Of a stretch of DNA of 44,215 nucleotides, positions 1 to 8,815 are shown one piece after another. Where the stretch lies: positions 1-44,215 of the forward strand of contig CAJUEL010000038.1 in assembly GCA_910585455.1 (NCBI GenBank), read 5' to 3'. Source of the DNA: an uncultured Eisenbergiella sp. (lineage in GTDB: Bacteria; Bacillota; Clostridia; Lachnospirales; Lachnospiraceae). Both the position numbers and the translations under genes were made by a program. The notes beneath the pieces were generated by a model that was not told where the DNA came from, did no database searches, and was given only the letters and a program-made list of their open reading frames with translations. Within the stretch, counting starts at the first letter, position 1; each line of letters opens with the position of its first letter.

Positions 1-53
1 GGTAAGCACGGTGCTGTGAGAGGACGGCGGCTAGTCACCGCCTCCTACTCGAT
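1..53 (+). mobile_element. 3' end of a group II intron (partial)
   Basis: The first bases look like the last part of a bacterial group II intron. A domain V 3' strand (GGTAAGCACGGTGCTG at the window edge) is followed by GAGAGG. Then comes a short GC hairpin, GGCGG-ctagtca-CCGCC (29-45), that would be domain VI. It ends in TCCTACTCGAT, a form typical of intron 3' ends. The intron body and any reverse transcriptase would lie upstream, outside the window. The call rests on recalled intron 3'-end patterns, and the exact splice site near 53 is uncertain. Confidence 0.5.
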
Positions 54-112
54 CGAATGTATTTGCATTGTGGCAGGCTTTGGTATAAAATGGGAATAGT
101 CTTAGTGGGGAA

Positions 113-2407
113 ATGGAAGGCAGGCCTGGGATTTCCGTAAATGGGAAGCGAAGGCTGCACAGTCAGGTAAGGATGAGAGAAAGAGATCGTATGGAAAAGC
201 GCAGGCGGCTGTATCGGAATAGAGAGAATGGAATTGGGAATCTGCTTGGGAAAGTCTGGCAGAGCAGAGCAGGACAGGCAGCGTTTTTGCTTTTGGCTGC
301 AGTGCTGGCAGAGTGCACGCTGCTGCAGGCTTCCTTCTGGAGCACGCTGTTTGCCAGAGGGGAGGATGTGTCCGGGCGGACGGAGGTGCTTGCGCAGTAT
401 GTGGAGATGGAGGAGATGGAGTCCGCAGAAGGTGCGGATGACGCTGTTGTGGATGAGCAGGGGATGGTGCATGCGCCGGACGGAGCGGTTTTGCTTCGGC
501 TAAAAGGGCTTGATTGCGGGGTGGACCGGATTCATCTAAAGCTGGATATTCCGGAGGGATATCTGGTGCGGGCGACGGTTTTTGCGCAGGATGAGGGGAA
601 CTGCTATGTGTATCAGCTGGGAAAGGGCAGGACGCTTGTAAGGGATGTCCCGTTGCAGGCATGGATGAAAATATATCCTTACGGCAGGGTGCGCAATCTG
701 TACGTGCGTCTGGAGACGGCGGACAGAAACGGAGAGGCGGCAGCCGGTAAAATGGGAGAGCTGTCAGTGGGGATAGAAGGGATTGTGATAAACGGACGGA
801 TTCCCTTTTCCTTTCATCCGGTCAGGTGCCTGCTTTTGTATGGCGGCTTTTTGCTGATGTGGAGCCTTATGGGCGGACAGCCATGGATGCAGCGTCCCTT
901 TGTGTCCGAAACGGGGAAAAAAAGCGGGAAGCGGCGGGTCCTGGTGGCCGGATATATCGTGTTTTTGTTGCTCCTGGCGGCTTTTTTTGTGCGGATCAAT
1001 CCCGCCTGTCAGAAAAATCTGGCGCTGCATCATGCCCAGTATCAGGAGCTGGCAGGAGCGCTCGCCGAAGGGAAGGTGAGCGTGGGAGAGGCGGATGCAG
1101 CGCTTTTGGAGGTGGAAAATCCCTACGATACCATTTTTTTGCAGGCGAATCAAATTCATTATCAGGCGGATTATGCCTATTATGAAGGGAAATACTATGT
1201 GTATTTCGGCATTGTGCCGGAGCTTTTGCTGTACCTGCCGTATTATCTGATAACGGGAAAGGATCTGCCCAATTATCTGGCGGTTTTCGTTTTTTACGCC
1301 GGCTTCATCGTGGCTTCGGCGGGATTTGTTTATGAGCTGATGAAGCGTTTTTTTCAAACATCGCCTTTGTATCTGTATTTTGTCGGCACGTTCATGCTGG
1401 TGGGCGGCTATTCCGGCTTTTATCTGCTGCTGCGTCCGGATCTGTACCATGTGCCTATCGCTGCCTCCTGCATGTTTGCAACGGCAGGGCTGTGGCTTTA
1501 TCTTGCCGGTTTAAACGCACATAAAAAAAAGGCTCTGTTTTATGCGGCGGGTTCTTTTGGCATGGCTTTGACGGCGGGATGCCGGCCACAGTTTGTGCTT
1601 TTTGCGCTGCTTGTGGCGCCCTTGTTCTGGCGGGAGCTGATTGGGGAGAAGAGACTGTCCGCGTCCCGCAATGGCGGTCTGGGAAAAAAGGATATGGCAG
1701 AGAAAACGATGCCGTTTGGAGGATGGGCAGGACAGGTAGCGGCGCTGCTTTTGCCTTATGCGGCGGTTGCCGCCGGTTTGATGGCTTACAACGCTTTGCG
1801 GTTTGGTTCTCCCTTTGACTTTGGGGCTTCCTACAGCATGACGAGCAATGATATGACTCATCGGGGGTTTAACCTGAAACGGATATGGGATGGTTTTTGG
1901 TATTTTCTGTTTCAGCCGCCGAGGCTGGAAGCGGATTTTCCCTGGCTGCGCAGTGCGGAAATTGCGACGGATTATCTGGGGAAAATGATCTCGGAAAGCT
2001 GTTTTGGCGGGATTTTTGCCTGCAGCATGCTGACCTGGCCGCTCTTGCTCCTTTGGAAGCTGCGCAGGCAGTTTGCGGACAGGGCATTGCCCGTTATGGC
2101 AGCTTTGTCGGCCGGAATCGCATTGTTTATCTGCGCGGCGGATGCTACGGGAGCAGGAATTTTACAGCGGTACAGCAGCGATATTTCCTTCGGTATTTTT
2201 CTGGCTGCCCTTCCTGCGCTGTTCGCGCTGGAAAAATGGGCGCGGGAAAGAAAGGTGACCGGCGCGTTTCTTTGCTGGCTCAGGCTCGCGCTGTTTTTAC
2301 ATCTGGGGTTTTTATTCCTGATCATGATGCAGACGGATGGCAGCGTCAATCTTTTGACGGGGAATCCACAGCTGTTTTACAGGATCATGGCGGCAATGCG
2401 GGTATAG
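113..2407 (+). CDS. Large polytopic membrane protein (GT-C-like, function unknown)
   Basis: A protein of up to 764 residues that I cannot assign to a named enzyme. A basic N-terminus leads to a membrane segment (about residues 54-75). An extracytoplasmic domain of about 170 residues follows, then many hydrophobic helices from about 235 to the end, interrupted by polar loops. The loop with AYYEGKYYVYFGIVPE before a run of helices, and the overall plan, resemble GT-C-fold glycosyltransferases, but no catalytic motif is certain. The start is unclear: ATG 113, 173 and 191 are all in frame and none has a strong ribosome binding site. It is followed 22 bp later by an acyltransferase gene and then by an SGNH hydrolase gene, which suggests a surface polymer modification operon. 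Confidence 0.75.
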   Translation: MEGRPGISVNGKRRLHSQVRMRERDRMEKRRRLYRNRENGIGNLLGKVWQSRAGQAAFLLLAAVLAECTLLQASFWSTLFARGEDVSGRTEVLAQYVEMEEMESAEGADDAVVDEQGMVHAPDGAVLLRLKGLDCGVDRIHLKLDIPEGYLVRATVFAQDEGNCYVYQLGKGRTLVRDVPLQAWMKIYPYGRVRNLYVRLETADRNGEAAAGKMGELSVGIEGIVINGRIPFSFHPVRCLLLYGGFLLMWSLMGGQPWMQRPFVSETGKKSGKRRVLVAGYIVFLLLLAAFFVRINPACQKNLALHHAQYQELAGALAEGKVSVGEADAALLEVENPYDTIFLQANQIHYQADYAYYEGKYYVYFGIVPELLLYLPYYLITGKDLPNYLAVFVFYAGFIVASAGFVYELMKRFFQTSPLYLYFVGTFMLVGGYSGFYLLLRPDLYHVPIAASCMFATAGLWLYLAGLNAHKKKALFYAAGSFGMALTAGCRPQFVLFALLVAPLFWRELIGEKRLSASRNGGLGKKDMAEKTMPFGGWAGQVAALLLPYAAVAAGLMAYNALRFGSPFDFGASYSMTSNDMTHRGFNLKRIWDGFWYFLFQPPRLEADFPWLRSAEIATDYLGKMISESCFGGIFACSMLTWPLLLLWKLRRQFADRALPVMAALSAGIALFICAADATGAGILQRYSSDISFGIFLAALPALFALEKWARERKVTGAFLCWLRLALFLHLGFLFLIMMQTDGSVNLLTGNPQLFYRIMAAMRV

Positions 2408-2429
2408 CGGAAGAGGCGAAGGAGAGGAT

Positions 2430-3434
2430 ATGAACAGAACCGTTTTTTTTACAAGGCAGCAGTCTCTGACAGGGCGGGGCATCGCGATTTTTTTCGTGGT
2501 TGTGTCCCATTATGCGATATGGTGCGCGGATATTGTGACCAGCGAACCCTTGCAGTATGCGTTGAGCAGGCTGGGCGTATACGGCGTGTGCATCTTCTTT
2601 CTGCTGTCGGGGTATGGGCTGGTAAAAAGTGGGCAAAGGCAGGGAACCGGCATTCATTATTGGAAGGGCAGGCTTCAAAATACCTACATTCCATATTTGC
2701 TGATCGCGGGCGTGATTGAGGTATACGCAGGCGGAGACTGGACGCTGCGCAGGCTTTATAAGCTGCTGACAGGATATGAATTCTGGTTTATCCGCAATAT
2801 TCTCATTTTTTATGTGGCTTTTTTTGTCATTTTCCGGCTGGCAAAAAAGGACTGGATGCGGCTGGCGCTTTTGTCTGTGGCTGTTTTTGCCTATTGCGGG
2901 TGGCTTGCGCATCTGGACCGGGCGAGCTTCTGGGTGGTTTCCAATCCGGCCTTTGTGATCGGCGCTGCGCTCGCTTTGTATGAAAAAAAGCTTTTGCGCG
3001 TGGCGGACCGTTGTTATCCGCTCTGGCTGGTACTTTTTTCGGGCTGTATGGTCTGGGTGGTAAAAAGCGGTATGGATATCCGGTTTACGCCGGTGGAAAA
3101 CTGTGATAAAATAAGACCGGGCATGGCGGCGGCTGTCATGTGGACGCTGTTTTGCATTCAGCTTACGCCGCTGCTGCCCAAAACGCTGAAGGCTTTGCAG
3201 TTTTTCGGGGCGCTTTCGCTGGAACTATATTTGCTGCACACATTTTTGTATAATCTGATTGTGAATGCCTTAAATGGCGTAAACCGATGGCTCCAGCTCT
3301 TGCTGGTAATTGCTGTGACGGTTTTTATGGCATGGCTGGTGCATTTTTTACTGGAAAGGCTTTGGAAGCATTTGAGGAGGAGAGAAATTGAGAAGCAGGA
3401 TGGAAGGAAAGCATATGGCGGACGTGCGGTCTGA
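2430..3434 (+). CDS. Acyltransferase-3 family membrane protein
   Basis: The 334-residue protein has the form of acyltransferase family 3, whose members move acetyl or other acyl groups onto surface sugars. The N-terminal stretch RGIAIFFVVVSHYAIW contains the helix with the catalytic-type histidine (VVSHY). It is followed by GVCIFFLLSGYGL, the conserved second motif of the family. About ten hydrophobic segments follow and the C-terminus is basic. The start ATG is preceded by GGAGAGGAT. The 3' end overlaps the next gene by 47 bp, so the two are translationally linked. An acyltransferase-3 protein beside an SGNH hydrolase is a recurrent pairing in O-acylation of cell-wall or capsular polymers. 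The substrate cannot be told. Confidence 0.85.
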   Translation: MNRTVFFTRQQSLTGRGIAIFFVVVSHYAIWCADIVTSEPLQYALSRLGVYGVCIFFLLSGYGLVKSGQRQGTGIHYWKGRLQNTYIPYLLIAGVIEVYAGGDWTLRRLYKLLTGYEFWFIRNILIFYVAFFVIFRLAKKDWMRLALLSVAVFAYCGWLAHLDRASFWVVSNPAFVIGAALALYEKKLLRVADRCYPLWLVLFSGCMVWVVKSGMDIRFTPVENCDKIRPGMAAAVMWTLFCIQLTPLLPKTLKALQFFGALSLELYLLHTFLYNLIVNALNGVNRWLQLLLVIAVTVFMAWLVHFLLERLWKHLRRREIEKQDGRKAYGGRAV

Positions 3435-4659
3435 AAGCGCTATGCCGGAAGAAAACGGATGTTTTTTCCAGGATTGCCAGGGGCGGATCAGGGAATTGTT
3501 CCTCCCTGTCGGTATGTTTCTGATCAGCCTTATGCTTGCATGGGCGACTGGTTTTTCAGCACAGGCGCAGGAAAGCGTCCCGGAGACTGTGGTGATGCAG
3601 ATGCCAGGATTTGTGATGGAGCAGTGGAACGCGCCGCGTCAGCTTCTGGTGAGCACAAAGGCATATGTGCGGGAGCTGCCGGATAAGCAGCTTTCCGGCT
3701 TCGGGACGATTACGAAGGGACAATATGTGAACGCCTGGGGACAGACGGATACGGGCTGGTATTTGATTGAGTACAACGGAAGGCTGGGCTATGTGCGGTA
3801 CGAGGCGGGAAGCTTTGTGAGGCAGGAGCCTGCGGGAGCGCAGACGTTGCAGGAGCAGATGCTGCTGGAGCAGCAGGCGCTTGCGGCAGCGCAGGCATTG
3901 CAGGAGCAGCAGGCATTGGCGGCAGCACAGGCGCTGCAGGAGCAGCAGGCGCTTGCGGCGGCGCAGGCGTTGCAGGAGCAGCAGGCATTGGCGGCGGCGC
4001 AGGCGTTGCAGGAGCAGCAGGCGCTTGCGGCGGCGCAGGCATTGCAGGAGCAGCAGGCATTGGCGGCAGCACAGGCGTTGCAGGAGCAGCAGGCGCTGGC
4101 AGCGGCACAGCAGCAGGCTGCCATTCAGGCGTTGGCGCAGCAGCCTGCTGTGGCGGCAGGCGTGGTATTTATCGGCGATTCCCGCATGGTCACCCTGAAA
4201 GAGGCGGTGGAGCGCAACATTGGCATATGTCCTGCAACCGTTATCGCCAAAAACGGCAGCCGGCATGAATGGTTCCATGATACGGCGATTCCCCAGGCGG
4301 ATAAGATCATCGGAAAAGGAAGTAAGGTGGTGATCAACATGGGAGTCAATGATCTTTCCTATGCGGATCAATACGCGCGGGATGTCAATTACTGGGCAGC
4401 TGTGTGGAGCGCCCGGGGGGCACAGGTTTATTACGCATCGGTCAATCCGGTCTGGGCAAACAGCCATAACATGACGAAGGAGCGGGTGGAGGCGTTCAAT
4501 GCGCGGCTTTCCACACAGCTGATTCCGCAGATTATATGGCTGGACAGCTACACATACCTGATGCAGAGCGGCGTGCATTCCAATGACGGAATTCATTATA
4601 AGGACGACACCAATCTGATTTTGTTTCAATACTACATGATGATGATTGGAGCGATATAG
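3388..4659 (+). CDS. Secreted SH3-repeat-SGNH/GDSL hydrolase-like protein
   Basis: A 423-residue exported protein. The chosen start is TTG 3388, because GAGGAGG lies 7 bp upstream of it; ATG 3400 and ATG 3415 are too far from that site. A hydrophobic signal or anchor (about residues 36-55) is followed by an SH3-like domain (about 86-145, with GWYLIEYNGRLGYVR). Next is a linker of seven 12-residue repeats rich in Gln and Ala (about 160-243). The C-terminal SGNH domain has GDSR in block I (about 259), an INMGVND stretch and NDGIHY in block V (about 391-396), which supplies the Asp and His of the triad. It probably works outside the membrane on acylated wall or capsule polymers together with the overlapping acyltransferase gene. 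Confidence 0.85.
   Translation: MRSRMEGKHMADVRSESAMPEENGCFFQDCQGRIRELFLPVGMFLISLMLAWATGFSAQAQESVPETVVMQMPGFVMEQWNAPRQLLVSTKAYVRELPDKQLSGFGTITKGQYVNAWGQTDTGWYLIEYNGRLGYVRYEAGSFVRQEPAGAQTLQEQMLLEQQALAAAQALQEQQALAAAQALQEQQALAAAQALQEQQALAAAQALQEQQALAAAQALQEQQALAAAQALQEQQALAAAQQQAAIQALAQQPAVAAGVVFIGDSRMVTLKEAVERNIGICPATVIAKNGSRHEWFHDTAIPQADKIIGKGSKVVINMGVNDLSYADQYARDVNYWAAVWSARGAQVYYASVNPVWANSHNMTKERVEAFNARLSTQLIPQIIWLDSYTYLMQSGVHSNDGIHYKDDTNLILFQYYMMMIGAI
3865..4116 (+). repeat. Seven tandem 36-bp coding repeats
   Basis: Seven in-register 36-bp units encode QEQQALAAAQAL; the first begins Leu-Glu-Gln and the last ends in QQQ. Two codon variants (gcgcttgcg and gcattggcg for Ala-Leu-Ala) largely alternate, which suggests duplication of a 72-bp double unit. 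The repeats form a predicted helical linker between the SH3 and SGNH domains and are a likely site of length variation between strains. Confidence 0.95.
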
Positions 4660-4674
4660 AAAAGGAGAAAAAGA

Positions 4675-6048
4675 ATGACAAACGAGAAAATTCCTTACAA
4701 AATTTATCTGGAGGAAAAGGAAATTCCGAAGCAGTGGTATAATGTGCGGGCGGATATGAAAAACAAACCCGCGCCGCTGTTAAATCCCGGCACGTTAAAG
4801 CCCATGACCTTTGAGGAGCTTCGGGGCGTATTTTGCGACGAGCTGGTCAGGCAGGAGTTAAACGACACGGACGCCTGGATCGACATTCCGGAGGAAATCC
4901 AGCAGTTTTACAAGATGTATCGCCCGGCGCCGTTAATCCGAGCTTACTGTCTGGAGGAAAAGCTCAAGACGCCGGCAAAAATTTATTACAAGTTTGAGGG
5001 GAATAACACCAGCGGCAGCCATAAGCTGAATTCTGCCATCGCGCAGGCCTATTATGCCAAACAGCAGGGGCTTAAGGGCGTGACGACGGAGACCGGGGCG
5101 GGGCAGTGGGGAACCGCGTTGTCCATGGCATGTTCTTATTTTGATCTGGACTGCAGAGTTTACATGGTGAAGGTTTCCTATGAGCAAAAGCCCTTCCGCC
5201 GGGAAGTGATGCGCACCTATGGCGCACAGGTAACCCCTTCTCCTTCCGACACGACTGAGGTGGGCAGAAAAATTCTGCAGGAGCATCCGGGTACGTCAGG
5301 AAGCCTGGGCTGTGCGATTTCGGAGGCGGTGGAGGCGGCAACGACCCGGGAAGGATACCGCTATGTGCTGGGAAGCGTGCTGAATCAGGTGCTTTTGCAC
5401 CAGTCCGTTATCGGGCTTGAAACCAAGGCGGCTCTGGATAAGTACGGCGTCGTGCCGGATATCATCATTGGCTGTGCGGGCGGAGGCTCCAACCTGGGCG
5501 GACTGATTTCTCCTTTTATGGGAGAGGTGCTGCGGGGAGAAAAGCAGTATCGCTTCATCGCCGTAGAACCCGCATCCTGTCCCAGCTTTACCAGAGGAAA
5601 ATTTGCCTATGATTTCTGCGATACCGGAATGGTATGTCCGTTAGCGAAAATGTATACGCTGGGCAGCAATTTCATTCCTTCCGCCAATCACGCAGGCGGA
5701 TTGCGCTATCACGGCATGAGCTCCACGCTGTCCCAGCTGTATGCGGACGGATATATGGAGGCGCGCAGTGTGGAACAGACAGCGGTTTTTGCAGCGGCGG
5801 AACAGTTTGCAAGGGTGGAGGGAATCCTTCCTGCGCCGGAAAGCAGCCATGCGATCCGGGTGGCGATCGACGAAGCGCTTAAGTGCAAGGAAACCGGGGA
5901 AGAAAAGACCATCGTGTTTGGTCTGACCGGAACGGGATATTTCGATATGGTTGCCTATGAGAAATTCCATAACGGAGAGATGAACGATTACATTCCCACC
6001 GATGAGGATTTGCAGCAGGGCTTTGACCGGATTCCGCAGGTATTCTAA
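4675..6048 (+). CDS. trpB: TrpB2-type tryptophan synthase beta chain
   Basis: A 457-residue PLP enzyme of the TrpB-like (TrpB2) group, which joins indole to serine to give tryptophan. The PLP lysine is Lys117 in GSHKLNSA. ETGAGQWG follows, and the phosphate-binding glycine loop is GCAGGGSNLGG. The long N-terminal extension and total length over 450 residues fit TrpB2 rather than TrpB1 (about 400). There is no trpA or other trp gene nearby, which is usual for TrpB2; it may salvage indole instead of working in an alpha-beta complex. AAAGGAG lies 9 bp before the ATG. The upstream SGNH gene ends 15 bp away, but the functions are unrelated. Confidence 0.92.
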   Translation: MTNEKIPYKIYLEEKEIPKQWYNVRADMKNKPAPLLNPGTLKPMTFEELRGVFCDELVRQELNDTDAWIDIPEEIQQFYKMYRPAPLIRAYCLEEKLKTPAKIYYKFEGNNTSGSHKLNSAIAQAYYAKQQGLKGVTTETGAGQWGTALSMACSYFDLDCRVYMVKVSYEQKPFRREVMRTYGAQVTPSPSDTTEVGRKILQEHPGTSGSLGCAISEAVEAATTREGYRYVLGSVLNQVLLHQSVIGLETKAALDKYGVVPDIIIGCAGGGSNLGGLISPFMGEVLRGEKQYRFIAVEPASCPSFTRGKFAYDFCDTGMVCPLAKMYTLGSNFIPSANHAGGLRYHGMSSTLSQLYADGYMEARSVEQTAVFAAAEQFARVEGILPAPESSHAIRVAIDEALKCKETGEEKTIVFGLTGTGYFDMVAYEKFHNGEMNDYIPTDEDLQQGFDRIPQVF

Positions 6049-6061
6049 AGCAATAAAATTA

Positions 6062-6101
6062 CACCGCCAAAATAACCTTTTACATGGTTGTTTTGGCGGT
6101 G
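6062..6101 (+). terminator. Hairpin after trpB
   Basis: A 16-bp stem (CACCGCCAAAATAACC paired with GGTTGTTTTGGCGGTG, one G-T pair) with an 8-base loop starts 14 bp after the trpB stop. No uridine run follows on the plus strand, but the other strand is T-rich beyond the stem. It may therefore stop transcription from both sides. Confidence 0.65.
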
Positions 6102-6117
6102 CAATTGTTGACATGCA

Positions 6118-6140
6118 AACGGTGTTCGACCGTTTTGATT
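6118..6140. repeat. Left attachment-site repeat
   Basis: A perfect 23-bp match to 14235-14257. The core is itself an inverted repeat, AACGGT-gttcg-ACCGTT. Within the left end, GGTGTTCGAC (6121-6130) is also repeated in inverted form as GTCGAACACC (6164-6173), directly against the recombinase stop codon. This could be an arm site for the recombinase. Confidence 0.85.
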
Positions 6141-6173
6141 ATAATGGAAAAGAATCGTCAGTAGTCGAACACC

Positions 6174-7808
6174 TTACGGAAAAAAATCGGGGTCTGCGCC
6201 TCCCACACTGATAATGCTTTCCATCATTTTTGCTACCGTCGGACTATAAACAGTGTGCGCCTCCGGGTCATTCACGCAGTCCATCAGATACCTATGATTT
6301 TCTAACATTTCAAGAGTATCTTCATAAGACAATTCCTGTTTGTCATCCGTAAAATGGAATGTGATAACCATTTTCTCCTTGTAAATATATATCTTGTCAA
6401 CAAAAATGTCAAGAACATATTCCAGCAACTTTTTATTGTCCAAATTTCCAACGAAGCTTTCAAGAAATTTCACAATATCATCAAGTTTTATATCGTATTT
6501 CTCCCGCAGTTCTTCCGCCTCAATCTGTTCTTTCAACAAATGCTGCTGGCTTTCTAATTCGCTCATGGCCTGTTGGACAGTTGCATTGATAATTCCCGCG
6601 CTAATAGCTTTTACAAAGTTCTGCAATTTTCCTTCTACGTCTTTTAATGTGCTTTTTAGCGATTCCAGATAAGCCCCCTTATCACCATTTTTGCTGTCCT
6701 CGTAATAATCAAAACACATTTTCGCAATCAAAGACCTCAATGCAGAATCTTCAAGCATTCGGTCAAGGGTATATCTTACGATCGCTTCAATTTTTTCCTT
6801 TGGCTGATTCCCCATTCCACACAGTTTTTTCTTATGGTTCAAGCATGTGTAATAGTAATAGATATTCCCGGTTTTACTTGTCCCGGATATTCCATGGAGG
6901 GGAGAGCCGCACTCGCCACAATACACATGGCCTGTAAGCCAAAAATCAACTTCCTCCGGGTTCAGTTTCCTTGCAGCACCTTTACCGCCCCGCCTATTCT
7001 TTTCAAGCTTCTTATCGGCAGCGTCAAATAGTTCAAGGCTGATAATTTGAGGCATTCCCCCCGGAATAATATGCTCACCCCACCGATATTCGCCAATATA
7101 GGCCCTGTTACGGAGAATCTTATTTAATGAGTTCACCACAAATAAATTGCCCTGTGTGCTTCTAAGACCGCTTTCGTTTAGCTCGTTTGCAATCCTTTGA
7201 AGTGGTTTACCTTCTACATAATCAGTGAATATTTTTTGCACGACTGGTGCGGTTTCCGGGTCAATTTCGTATTTCTTATCCGGCTCGCCTTTGTAGCCTA
7301 AAATCTTCACACCATTGTATAATGCTCTTTCAGCATTATAGTTTTGCCCTCTCATTATGTTACTACGGAGATTCAACACATAGTTTTCAGAAACAGCAGC
7401 CAACATCGCTTGCATAAGAACGCGCGTGGGTTCATCTTCCGGAAGTACTTCGGCTACAGTAACAACCTGTACACCAACTTCCCGTAATTGTCCATCAATG
7501 AAATAGGAATAATGTATTTTACGGGCAAGCCTGTCAAGCTTCCAAAGAATCAAGTAGGCGGGGCGTTTATGCTTCGCTTCATAAAGCATGCGCTGTAATC
7601 CCGGTCTGTCCAACCTACGCCCTGATATACCTCTGTCCTCAAATTCACAGCCCTCTGGGATGATATAGCCGTTTTGCTTTGCGTATTCATGGGCTGCTTG
7701 CCGCTGCTGTTCAATAGATGCGTCCCGTTGCTGGTCAGAGCTATAACGATAGTAGCAAAAGGCCACATTTCCCGGATTTCGCTGAAAATCTTCCGTTTTC
7801 TTAGCCAA
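6174..7808 (-). CDS. Large serine recombinase (integrase)
   Basis: A 544-residue recombinase that would cut and rejoin the attachment sites. The resolvase catalytic domain is N-terminal (about residues 15-160), with the nucleophile serine in YRYSSDQQ (Ser23), followed by GRRLDRPGLQ and LDRLAR. The recombinase domain follows (about 190-290). Next is a zinc ribbon with CGECG and a later pair of cysteines (about 320-360). A coiled-coil tail completes the protein. The start is TTG 7808 with GGAG about 9 bp upstream. The gene ends 34 bp from the left att repeat, the usual place for an integrase. It is the best candidate for catalysing insertion beside ssrA. Confidence 0.92.
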   Translation of the reverse strand: MAKKTEDFQRNPGNVAFCYYRYSSDQQRDASIEQQRQAAHEYAKQNGYIIPEGCEFEDRGISGRRLDRPGLQRMLYEAKHKRPAYLILWKLDRLARKIHYSYFIDGQLREVGVQVVTVAEVLPEDEPTRVLMQAMLAAVSENYVLNLRSNIMRGQNYNAERALYNGVKILGYKGEPDKKYEIDPETAPVVQKIFTDYVEGKPLQRIANELNESGLRSTQGNLFVVNSLNKILRNRAYIGEYRWGEHIIPGGMPQIISLELFDAADKKLEKNRRGGKGAARKLNPEEVDFWLTGHVYCGECGSPLHGISGTSKTGNIYYYYTCLNHKKKLCGMGNQPKEKIEAIVRYTLDRMLEDSALRSLIAKMCFDYYEDSKNGDKGAYLESLKSTLKDVEGKLQNFVKAISAGIINATVQQAMSELESQQHLLKEQIEAEELREKYDIKLDDIVKFLESFVGNLDNKKLLEYVLDIFVDKIYIYKEKMVITFHFTDDKQELSYEDTLEMLENHRYLMDCVNDPEAHTVYSPTVAKMMESIISVGGADPDFFP

Positions 7809-7909
7809 TATAATCCGCTCCTTTCATATTTTGTCGTTTTCGTGAGTATCAAAATTCGTGTCGGGCCTCTTTGGCCGGAGGTGCGTCAGCACCTCTTGAC
7901 TACCCACAA

Positions 7910-7985
7910 GCACAGTGCCGAAAGGCTGTCAAGGCCGCCGTAGGCGAGGCGTAGCCGGTGCCTTGACAGCCTTTCGGCACTGTGC
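7910..7985. repeat. Perfect 26-bp inverted repeat between the two recombinase genes
   Basis: The arms 7910-7935 and 7960-7985 are exact reverse complements with a 24-base GC-rich centre. The outer end touches the stop codon of the resolvase gene. A smaller hairpin, GGTGC-gtca-GCACC, lies at about 7880-7893. The region could be the resolvase gene's terminator or a recombinase binding (res-like) site. There is no T-run, so a plain terminator is less convincing. Confidence 0.8.
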
Positions 7986-8662
7986 TACTCGCCTCCCCCG
8001 CTTTGTCCTTCCGCGATTGCCTTTACATACTTCTTTAGCGTGTTCCGGCTGATACCGTGCTTTTTCATGATGGAATTTTGCGTAATTGTCCTATCGTGCA
8101 TGTATAGCTCTAAATCGCCCCTTAATTCATCGGTCATTTTATCCAACGAGCCTTTTTTCCGTCCGTTTCTTTTATCACTCGCCGCGATACCGTCCTTTAT
8201 GGCCTTTGAGATATACCGCCGCTGTTGCTCCGCCCGGTCAAGCTCCACAATGAGCAGCAGTTTTATTGTGCCTTCCAAAGCGGTCTTGGTGACCAAATCC
8301 TGATTTTCCGCTGTGTTCATCATCTGTCGGATATAGTCACTTGATACTGTGGGATTGTCCAGAAACACGATGTTGATACCCCGGTCAAGCCATTCCATGT
8401 ACTTTTCATAGCCCTTTTCGGCTTCCCGTGTGAATCTGGACAAATCTTTGAAAACAACCGTGTCACCGCTGTGTAATGCCTCGTCGAGCTTGTTAAACTC
8501 TTTCCTGTCCGTGAAGTTTTTGGCGGATTTTTCCTCTGAAAAGTCTTTTAGATATTCAATCCCCTGTTTCTCGGCGTACTTTTCCAGAGCCTTTTTCTGT
8601 CTGGCGAAGTTCTGCCGCTCCGTGTCGGTTGAAATTCGCATGTAGCTAAAATAGTTTCCCAC
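7985..8662 (-). CDS. Small serine recombinase (resolvase/invertase family)
   Basis: A 225-residue resolvase-type protein. The start is GTG 8662, which has GGAGG 7 bp upstream; it gives the N-terminus MGNYFSYMRISTDTERQ with catalytic Ser11. SRFTREAEKGYEKY and the following segment complete the catalytic domain. A basic linker follows, then a C-terminal helix-turn-helix (SIMKKHGISRNTLKKYVKA), as in resolvases that bind a res or inversion site. It may resolve dimers of the excised circle or control an invertible segment. It is read from its own strong promoter with operator-like palindromes. Confidence 0.9.
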   Translation of the reverse strand: MGNYFSYMRISTDTERQNFARQKKALEKYAEKQGIEYLKDFSEEKSAKNFTDRKEFNKLDEALHSGDTVVFKDLSRFTREAEKGYEKYMEWLDRGINIVFLDNPTVSSDYIRQMMNTAENQDLVTKTALEGTIKLLLIVELDRAEQQRRYISKAIKDGIAASDKRNGRKKGSLDKMTDELRGDLELYMHDRTITQNSIMKKHGISRNTLKKYVKAIAEGQSGGGE

Positions 8663-8710
8663 GAAAACGCCTCCAATCGTCAAACAAACTATAGTTATTT
8701 TGACTATTTC

Positions 8711-8739
8711 AGTATACACTCAAAATAACATTTTGTCAA
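8711..8739 (-). promoter_or_regulatory. Sigma-A promoter of the small recombinase gene with operator-like palindromes
   Basis: Read on the minus strand, TTGACA (8739-8734) and TATACT (8716-8711) are 17 bp apart. The spacer contains a perfect palindrome (CAAAAT-aac-ATTTTG, plus strand 8721-8735), and AACTATAGTT lies just downstream. These are plausible repressor sites, perhaps for the recombinase itself. Confidence 0.8.
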
Positions 8740-8815
8740 TCTATTTTGCTAATTTATTCATTAGCATTTTATGAATAAGTTATATTGCCGCTTCTGTTCA
8801 GTATTTGCTCCGCAT

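Noticed and set aside
3865..4116. Regular repeats that could suggest a CRISPR array
   Set aside because: No unique spacers; units are contiguous and in the reading frame. The same applies to the repeats at 42700-42920.
3556..4629. A long minus-strand frame with Leu/Arg repeats, and other frames full of Cys-Ala or Arg repeats
   Set aside because: These are mirror translations of the 36-bp repeats in the SGNH hydrolase gene.
6108..6145. TTGACA and TATAAT near the left att site as a promoter
   Set aside because: The spacing is 26 bp, far from the 16-18 bp needed.
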